Shown in pieces: positions 51,806-57,153 of a stretch of 57,153 nt of DNA. How positions within the stretch are numbered: the stretch's first letter is position 1; every line of letters starts with the position of its first letter. The DNA lies in contig CAXTIG010000046.1 in NCBI GenBank assembly GCA_964244295.1, forward strand, positions 1-57,153, read 5' to 3'. The notes under the pieces are model-generated. The model had not been told where the DNA came from. It saw only the letters and a program-made list of their open reading frames with translations, and did no database searches. Source of the stretch: JAJAZB01 sp964244295. GTDB lineage: Bacteria; Bacteroidota; Bacteroidia; Cytophagales; Spirosomataceae. Position numbers and translations under genes: made by a program.

Positions 51806-51929
51806 ACCTCCCGGCTGGGTACGGCGCTGGGTTCCAACGTCATCCGGCAGGATAATTTTCTGGTTAACGCCACCTCCCACTTCCGCCTCCGGTGGGTGGT
51901 GCGGCCTACACTACGGCTCATAGGGTATT

Positions 51930-52520
51930 TCACAGATCGTATACTAACCCAACTTGCACATTTGAATTGATGAAATCGAAGCCAAAAGAACTGAAACTCC
52001 TCGCGTCGTATTTATTGATTGCCCTAAAATAACCGGCCTGTATCCCTAATCGGCTCCATTGATACAAAAGCCGTCCGATGATGCCTGCTTCAACCGCCGA
52101 AGATTCTGTCCAAGTTGATTTTTCCCCAACCAAAAGATTAACTTCCGGTCCAACGGTGGCACTCAATCTCCTGTTCAATTTCACCCCGAGCGTGGGAGTC
52201 AATCCCAGGTAGTGATACGTGTTTTTAATTCGCTCGCTCCCCGGAATGTCGTTGCTAAATTGTCCTTTGTTTTGGTAGTTCATCTCGAGTTGCCAAAGAA
52301 ATGCGCCGGATGTTTCTTTTCGGAAGTAGCCTCCGAGGTAGAATCCAGGCGCCGAGGTAATGCCAACGATGCCGAGTGGATTTGATCCCGTCTTTTTCAC
52401 CTGCGTAAACGAATGCAGGTATCCGGCCCTGATTCCGTAACTTTTCAGGTTTTGGGATTGTGCCGTTAAAGGCAAGCTCAGAATGGATAAAAGGAGGAGC
52501 GATTTTAGGTTGCTTTGCAT
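51930..52520 (-). CDS. Outer-membrane beta-barrel protein (PorT-like)
   Basis: 196 residues. Signal peptide MQSNLKSLLLLSILSLPLTA (cleavage after SQ), then amphipathic strands typical of an eight-stranded OmpA/PorT-like barrel of Bacteroidota (SYGIRAGYLHSFTQVKK; PGFYLGGYFRKE; FLWQLEMNYQNKGQF; GLTPTLGVKLNRRL; SNVQVGLVYDL with terminal aromatic-hydrophobic pattern). Enzyme motifs are absent. It is the last gene of the minus-strand unit TonB receptor, DUF4249, barrel, 35 nt after the DUF4249 stop. It may help the receptor or be an independent structural barrel. Confidence 0.8.
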   Translation of the reverse strand: MQSNLKSLLLLSILSLPLTAQSQNLKSYGIRAGYLHSFTQVKKTGSNPLGIVGITSAPGFYLGGYFRKETSGAFLWQLEMNYQNKGQFSNDIPGSERIKNTYHYLGLTPTLGVKLNRRLSATVGPEVNLLVGEKSTWTESSAVEAGIIGRLLYQWSRLGIQAGYFRAINKYDARSFSSFGFDFINSNVQVGLVYDL

Positions 52521-52555
52521 TAAAGAAAAGTTTTCCGTTTTGTTGACTATCTGAT

Positions 52556-53494
52556 TTATTTCAATCGGTAGATTTTCCCATTTATCCCGCCCAGTATGCC
52601 CGTTCCGCCATTCACATTGGTAAAAACCGGACTATATTCGGCGAAAGGATTATTCAACGTACCGTCGGGATTTGACACGCGATTTTGGTAGGCGACGATG
52701 GCTGATTTTAGGTACTGGTCATAGGTTTTACTTACTGAGAAAACATACACAAAAAAAGCTTCTTCGCTTTGCTTAATCTCAATCTGGTTATTCACCGTAA
52801 AAACAACTTCGGGATTGTTGTTTTGGGCCACAAGAACAGGGTCAAGCCGGGCGTATTCGCCGTAAGATCGCTGACCGTGAACATTGTCGAAAAACGAATT
52901 AAACTTATCCAATAACTCGCTACGGCTTAGAATGATGGGGGATTTTGTCAACAACCTCAACGGGTGGGCAGGGTCTTGGAGATCCAATTCACGTTTCTTG
53001 ATGTAAGCCGCAAACCAGACGACGCGGTCCTCAGACGCAAAGCCGTCTGAAAAGGCCAATTTAATGTTTTCGTTCTGATTCGGATTTTGCGGGTCTTTAC
53101 CCGTTAACGACACGCGCATTTCTGGTGCTTTGGGTACCACGTCTTTCGCCTCAATTGGATCGAACCCCGGTGCAGCAACCCGAATCAAATACTCAGACGA
53201 AACTTTCGGTTTTAGTTTACTAACGTATTTCCCGTTGGCAGTATACCGCAACGTATCGATTTTGCGACCGTTCTCGAAACACTCCACCAACGCGTTGGGT
53301 ACGAACAAAGGCTTGTCGCTTTCGTTGGCCGGAAGTGTGGCGGACACTTGCACGGAAATCAGGCTGTCGGGATACAAAGTTCCGTTTAAAACGAGTTTTT
53401 TTTCGTAGGCGGGAGAAGGCAAATCCTTGACTTGCACACAGCCACTAAAGGCCAAAAAAACCCAACACCAGGATGTCAAATTCTTAAAACTCAT
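52556..53494 (-). CDS. DUF4249 outer-membrane lipoprotein
   Basis: 312 residues with a lipobox (VFLAFSGCVQVKDLP). DUF4249 proteins open with a short beta domain (LVLNGTLYPDSLISVQVSAT, then NALVECFENGRKIDTLRY and YTANGKYVSKLKPKVSSEYL), as here, and occur beside TonB receptors throughout Bacteroidota. The gene overlaps the end of the receptor gene by 11 nt, a strong sign of translational coupling. By analogy with SusD it probably acts as the surface lipoprotein partner of the receptor, but no ligand or structure-based evidence can be drawn from the sequence. Confidence 0.88.
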   Translation of the reverse strand: MSFKNLTSWCWVFLAFSGCVQVKDLPSPAYEKKLVLNGTLYPDSLISVQVSATLPANESDKPLFVPNALVECFENGRKIDTLRYTANGKYVSKLKPKVSSEYLIRVAAPGFDPIEAKDVVPKAPEMRVSLTGKDPQNPNQNENIKLAFSDGFASEDRVVWFAAYIKKRELDLQDPAHPLRLLTKSPIILSRSELLDKFNSFFDNVHGQRSYGEYARLDPVLVAQNNNPEVVFTVNNQIEIKQSEEAFFVYVFSVSKTYDQYLKSAIVAYQNRVSNPDGTLNNPFAEYSPVFTNVNGGTGILGGINGKIYRLK

Positions 53495-55808
53495 ATTGGT
53501 AGGTGATGGATGGAACTACCGGGAAAAGGCTGAACTGCTTTAATTGGTTTTTTTCGTAGTACAGATAAAAGGGATTACGCCGATTGTAAAGGTTGTAAAT
53601 TGAGAATACCCAACTTCTTACGTTATCGCCTCGCATTTTCGAAGTTTTATAGCTAATGTCCATCCGGTGATAAAAAGGAGTTCGGTAGTTGTTGCGTTGA
53701 CTAATGTCGCCAAGTTCGTTGAACGACTGCTGGATGTAATCAAATTTGCCAATTTGAGTTTGGAAAGAGGGCATGACCCCTTTGTAAACCGAGGATGGCA
53801 AGGTAACGGCGTTGCCACTGCTCAAGATGAAGTTCGCCGACAGGGACTTTGTTTTGGAGAGCGTATGGGTGAGCAGCAAAGCGATGTTGTGACGCCGGTC
53901 GTAGCGGTAAGGAAATGGCTTACCTTGATTCAGGTCAGCAAAAAGCCGGTTGTTCCAGGACAGGGTGTAACTCAGCCATCCTCGGGTCCGGCCCTGTTTC
54001 TTTTCCAACATCATTTCCGCCCCGTACGATTCGCCCCGCCCAACGGTCACTTTACGCTGCCAATCCGTGTCGTAATCGCTCAAAAAAGTGCTGCCTTCCC
54101 GGTATTCGAGTTGGTTGGACATTGATTTGTAATAGACATCGAGCGAAAAATCGAAGCCCAAACGCGAAAGCAGCCGCGCGTACCCAATCGAATACTGGGT
54201 GGCCGCCTGTGGAGACAACTTTCCGGTGGACGGCACCCACAGATCGGTCGGTAACCCTAAGGAAGAGTTTGTCAGGAGGTGGATGTACTGAACCGTCCGA
54301 GCGTAGCTTGCTTTGATAGAAGAACGGTCACTGAGTAAATATCGGCCTGCCAGGCGCGGTTGCACCGAAGGATACGCACGGCCTTCAACCCAAAAACTAG
54401 CGAAGTGAAGGCCCGCATTGACCTTGAGTTTTCCCCAGGTGATATCGTCTTCCACATAAGCACTGGCTTCAAGCGCACGAAGGACGGACCCGCTTCGGAA
54501 GGTGGTGTCCGTCACGCCGGTGTTCGTTCTGAGTTGCTGAATTTCGGGTGAAAATGCGTGTCGTATTGCTGAAATCCCGAATTTCACCGAGTGCGCCGAG
54601 TTCGGCAGGTAGTCCATGTCAAGCCGAAGCGCCCAGTCGCGGATACCCGATGCGGCCCGGCTGAAAAAATTGTTGTTTTCGGCAAAGTACCGCGTCGTCA
54701 AACCGTACTGGTAGTTCGCGTAGTACGCGGTCAGGTTGCTGAATAGTTTTGAGTTGACGACCCGGTTCCAGCGAATCGTTCCCGTCTGGTTTCCCCAAGC
54801 AAAACGGTAGTTGTAATTCACGTCGTCCGAAACGGTATTGTTCGTGAAACGGTCGTTGCCCAGGTAGGTACTGACGAAGATTCGATCTTTGGCCGTAGGC
54901 GTAAAATTTATTTTCGCGTTCAAATCGTAGAAATTATACGAAACGAATTGCTCGCTGTTGGTCAGTTTTTGAATCGGGGTGATGAAGGCATCGAGCCACG
55001 TTCTGCGTGCGGCAATCATGGAGGAGGATTTTCCCTGTTTTACGGGACCTTCAAGAATGAAGCGGCCGGCGATGGGGCTGAGGGCGAACAAGCCTTTCTG
55101 TTCATTGGTATTCCCTTCTTTCATGGAAATATCGATCACCGACGAAAGGCGGCCACCGTAACGAGCCGGCAAACTGCCTTTATAAAATTCGATGTTGGAA
55201 AGGGCATCGGTGTTGAAGATGGAAAAAAAACCAAACAGGTGGTTGACGTTGTACACCGGTACGCCATCCAACAGAATCAGATTTTGATCCGGGGTGCCAC
55301 CCCTGACGTTGAAATTGGCGGTTCCCTCGGCACCGGCCTGCACCCCCGGCAGCAGTTGCAAGGTTTTCAACACGTCGTTCTCACCTAGTAAGGCGGGAGT
55401 CTTTTTTACCAATTCAGTGGAAATTTGAAACCGTCCCGTCAACGGACTCAGATGCCGGTCCTCGTCGCGTTTGGCGGTCACGGTGACGTTTTCCAACTCC
55501 TGGCTGCCTGGCAATACTATCAAAGTGAAGGTCGTGTCGTTGCGCGAAGGCCTCAAGTCGAAAGTGCTTTTTTGATATCCAACGCAGGTGACGGTGAGCT
55601 TCCCTTGCGATTGAGGAACCCGGAGGCTGTAAAAACCGTAGGTGTTCGTTTGCACTCCAGCTTGATTGGAATACGAAACGGAGGCGTTCGCGATGGTTTC
55701 TCCCGTGAGTTTATCTTTGACAAACCCATTGATCCGGCGCGTTTGTCCCCTCACGAACAAGGGTGCCAGCACACCGAGCAAAACGCACCACACAAATCCC
55801 CTTCTCAT
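53484..55808 (-). CDS. TonB-dependent receptor with carboxypeptidase-like N-domain
   Basis: 774 residues from the ATG at 55808 (MRRGFVWCVLLGVLAPLFV ... RGQ), preferred because the in-frame ATG at 55838 lies inside a terminator hairpin. Residues about 22-105: carboxypeptidase D regulatory-like domain (INGFVKDKLTGETIANASVS). Then the plug (ENVTVTAKRDEDRHLSPL; LLPGVQAGAEGTANFNVRGG; YKGSLPARYGGRLSSVIDI) and the barrel ending VPSITYQYEF. The segment RGGTPDQNLILLDGVPVYN is the classic plug motif. It belongs to the receptor group that pairs with DUF4249 rather than SusD. Cargo unknown. Co-transcribed with DUF4249 and the PorT-like gene. Confidence 0.93.
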   Translation of the reverse strand: MRRGFVWCVLLGVLAPLFVRGQTRRINGFVKDKLTGETIANASVSYSNQAGVQTNTYGFYSLRVPQSQGKLTVTCVGYQKSTFDLRPSRNDTTFTLIVLPGSQELENVTVTAKRDEDRHLSPLTGRFQISTELVKKTPALLGENDVLKTLQLLPGVQAGAEGTANFNVRGGTPDQNLILLDGVPVYNVNHLFGFFSIFNTDALSNIEFYKGSLPARYGGRLSSVIDISMKEGNTNEQKGLFALSPIAGRFILEGPVKQGKSSSMIAARRTWLDAFITPIQKLTNSEQFVSYNFYDLNAKINFTPTAKDRIFVSTYLGNDRFTNNTVSDDVNYNYRFAWGNQTGTIRWNRVVNSKLFSNLTAYYANYQYGLTTRYFAENNNFFSRAASGIRDWALRLDMDYLPNSAHSVKFGISAIRHAFSPEIQQLRTNTGVTDTTFRSGSVLRALEASAYVEDDITWGKLKVNAGLHFASFWVEGRAYPSVQPRLAGRYLLSDRSSIKASYARTVQYIHLLTNSSLGLPTDLWVPSTGKLSPQAATQYSIGYARLLSRLGFDFSLDVYYKSMSNQLEYREGSTFLSDYDTDWQRKVTVGRGESYGAEMMLEKKQGRTRGWLSYTLSWNNRLFADLNQGKPFPYRYDRRHNIALLLTHTLSKTKSLSANFILSSGNAVTLPSSVYKGVMPSFQTQIGKFDYIQQSFNELGDISQRNNYRTPFYHRMDISYKTSKMRGDNVRSWVFSIYNLYNRRNPFYLYYEKNQLKQFSLFPVVPSITYQYEF

Positions 55809-55822
55809 TTCGTTGCTTGTGT

Positions 55823-55853
55823 AAACCGGGACTGGCATTGCCAGTCCCGGTTT
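55823..55853 (-). terminator. Hairpin between the lipoprotein gene and the TonB receptor gene
   Basis: AAACCGGGACTGGCA (55823-55837) and TGCCAGTCCCGGTTT (55839-55853), 15-bp perfect arms around one base. It lies 9 nt after the lipoprotein stop, so the receptor operon likely has its own promoter or is attenuated here. Confidence 0.75.
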
Positions 55854-55862
55854 GGGTTCTCA

Positions 55863-57056
55863 TCAGATGTTGCACTGGCAATTGCCGTAGTCGTAGAACA
55901 CGCGGTGGTAGCTTGACCCCTGGTCTAAGTAGAAATCGATCGGAGTATCGCTTGGTGCGGTGTCGAGTGGGAATTGATAGCTCCGTTCGTAACGAAACTC
56001 AAAAATGAACGTGATTAAGTTTTGGGCCGGGTACTTGCCCGTGTACGTGTAGGTGGTGCCGATTTGCGGCAAACTCCCGGTCGGAATCGAGGGACTGACG
56101 GTAAATTGCGCGTAGGAAGATGCAGAGGCACTGCCATCGAAGTCGGAGTAGGCGTATTCAGTGCCAAATCCCGCCGGGGAATATCGGTCGAAACGCAGGA
56201 TTTTGAACGCGCCACTCGAACCCTGGGTGCTGGTTTGGCGCCCGTTCCAGGAACCGAAAATGCCTCGCTTGTCGGTTCTTATTTTCATGTGAACCAGGCT
56301 TTCCAGCCGGTAGTTGGAAACGTATCCACCGGGGCATACCGCACACGGAGCATCCCCGACGTACGCCACTTCGTTGATCGACTCTTCGTAGCCAATCACC
56401 CGGTGAGCGGCCGGACTTCCCGAAGACCCTTCGCACGCACGACCGTAGTTTTGTGCTACGCGACCGTTACTGAGGGGAACAGAGTGAATGGTGACTTTCG
56501 TCACGTAGATGCCGTCTTTCGGGTTGGACACTTCGTAGCCGTCCAGTTTTGCGATTTTCTTCGGATCGCCGTCTTTGACAGCTTTCACGGCGGTTCGTTT
56601 GAACTGGTAAACGATGTCGCCGATCTTGAGGATACCGTCAACGTTCACCAGGCTGGCTTTCTTGTCCCGCCCGATGTTCATTTCGATGCCATCGTTCGTG
56701 TAGCTCAAGGCCTGGGGATAATTTTTCACCGTTTGCGGCGTCTGGTGGCGGCCATTCTGGAAGAGAATGGGATTGCTCGCGACGGCTTTTTCCTCGGCTT
56801 CCACGAGTGCCTCGTCTTCCTTGACCGCTTGCTCGAAGAAGGTTCTCAGCGAGACAAATCCTTTTGATTTTTCCCAATTGATTCGTTCGGCCCGTGACAA
56901 TCGGTTGAGCGCCAACAGTGTGTTGTCATACTCTTTCCAATCCTAAGGAACCGAATACGAAGCGAGTTCTGCTTCTTTGTTGGGAGCCAACTCGTTGGGT
57001 TTGCAGGCGGTCAGCCACAGGGAGGCGCTCAACGCCAGATAACCGGTTGCCTTCAC
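55863..57056 (-). pseudogene. Lipoprotein of unknown family, interrupted by an amber codon
   Basis: Frame from a GTG at 57056 (MKATGYLALSASLWLTACKP, lipobox LTAC) to the stop at 55863. An in-frame TAG at 56943-56945 follows ELASYSVP, and the same frame resumes with DWKEYDNTLLALNRLSRAER and runs 350 codons from a possible restart at 56915. The downstream part has a helical segment (RTFFEQAVKEDEALVEAEEK), then a beta-rich, Cys-containing middle (APCAVCPGGYVSNYRLESL) and an end in DYGNCQCNI. I do not recognise the family. Without the N-terminal lipobox the product would stay in the cytoplasm, so the stop should inactivate it unless it is a sequence error. No ATG upstream of the GTG is found in the available 97 nt. 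Confidence 0.72.
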
Positions 57057-57153
57057 GCAGTGATAGGTAATTTTAGGGGATTTTATACCTTTGATGTAAG
57101 ACGTTGTTTAAAATTATGTTTCACGGACTTTTCGAGCCATCAGCCGGATCATC

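Noticed and set aside
1..57153. tRNA, rRNA, phage or plasmid replication genes
   Set aside because: None recognised on reading both strands; tRNA detection by eye is unreliable, so a covariance-model scan would be decisive.

Overview
The window reads as a chromosomal piece of an aerobic Bacteroidota, most likely order Cytophagales (Spirosomataceae/Cytophagaceae-like). The grounds are: many secreted proteins ending in type IX secretion sorting domains (type A and the CHU_C 'gliding motility' type B), a SusC/SusD pair, a TonB-receptor/DUF4249 pair, PorT-like and DUF5690 proteins, no clear Shine-Dalgarno sites, and TAnnTTTG-like -7 elements. Most of the sequence is GC-rich, with two AT-rich patches (about 15.2-16.3 kb and 36.5-38.7 kb). 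One run of 100 N (13992-14091) is a scaffold gap, so this is a draft assembly.

Layout. 0-2.1 kb: partial secreted protein, frameshifted C10 (streptopain-type) protease, SemiSWEET sugar transporter. 2.3-6.1 kb: giant Ig-like/CHU_C surface protein. 6.3-8.1 kb: acyl-CoA dehydrogenase. 8.3-14.9 kb, all minus strand: PhnZ-type HD oxygenase, TonB receptor, YncE-propeller/phosphoesterase fusion and a GDPD/PLC-like enzyme, together plausibly an organophosphorus-scavenging neighbourhood. 15.2-21.3 kb: SusC, SusD and an AT-rich T9SS protein. 21.5-34 kb: CotH-like protein, CHU_C protein, two paralogous T9SS repeat proteins flanking a LamG/PNGase F-like glycoamidase, a truncated second PNGase copy and a third T9SS remnant. 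34.6-38.7 kb: DUF5690 MFS-like carrier and two broken secreted-protein genes. 39-41 kb: phosphonatase-like HAD hydrolase and FAD-dependent amine oxidase (phosphonate catabolism type). 41-45 kb: SASA-type esterase and an unrecognised secreted protein. 45-49.8 kb: NUDIX, fatty-acid desaturase, S41 peptidase, GH5. 49.8-51.9 kb: a gene graveyard (IS110 transposase fragment fused to a serine-hydrolase remnant, then a ROK kinase tail). 51.9-57.1 kb: TonB receptor/DUF4249/beta-barrel operon preceded by a lipoprotein gene with an internal amber stop.

Themes. (1) Phosphonate and organophosphate use is spread over two loci about 25 kb apart; the HD oxygenase has every PhnZ iron-site residue at the PhnZ spacing. 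(2) Glycan and protein degradation and surface display: PNGase F, GH5, SASA esterase, C10 and S41 peptidases, SusCD, T9SS cargo. (3) Long near-perfect palindromic repeats (GTCATCCTGAGC/GTCATTGCGAGC and other families) sit between genes. One 87-bp copy lies in frame inside a coding region, and others supply start or stop codons. (4) An unusual number of interrupted genes, some probably real decay (49.8-51.9 kb), some possibly sequence errors (homopolymer at 894-900).
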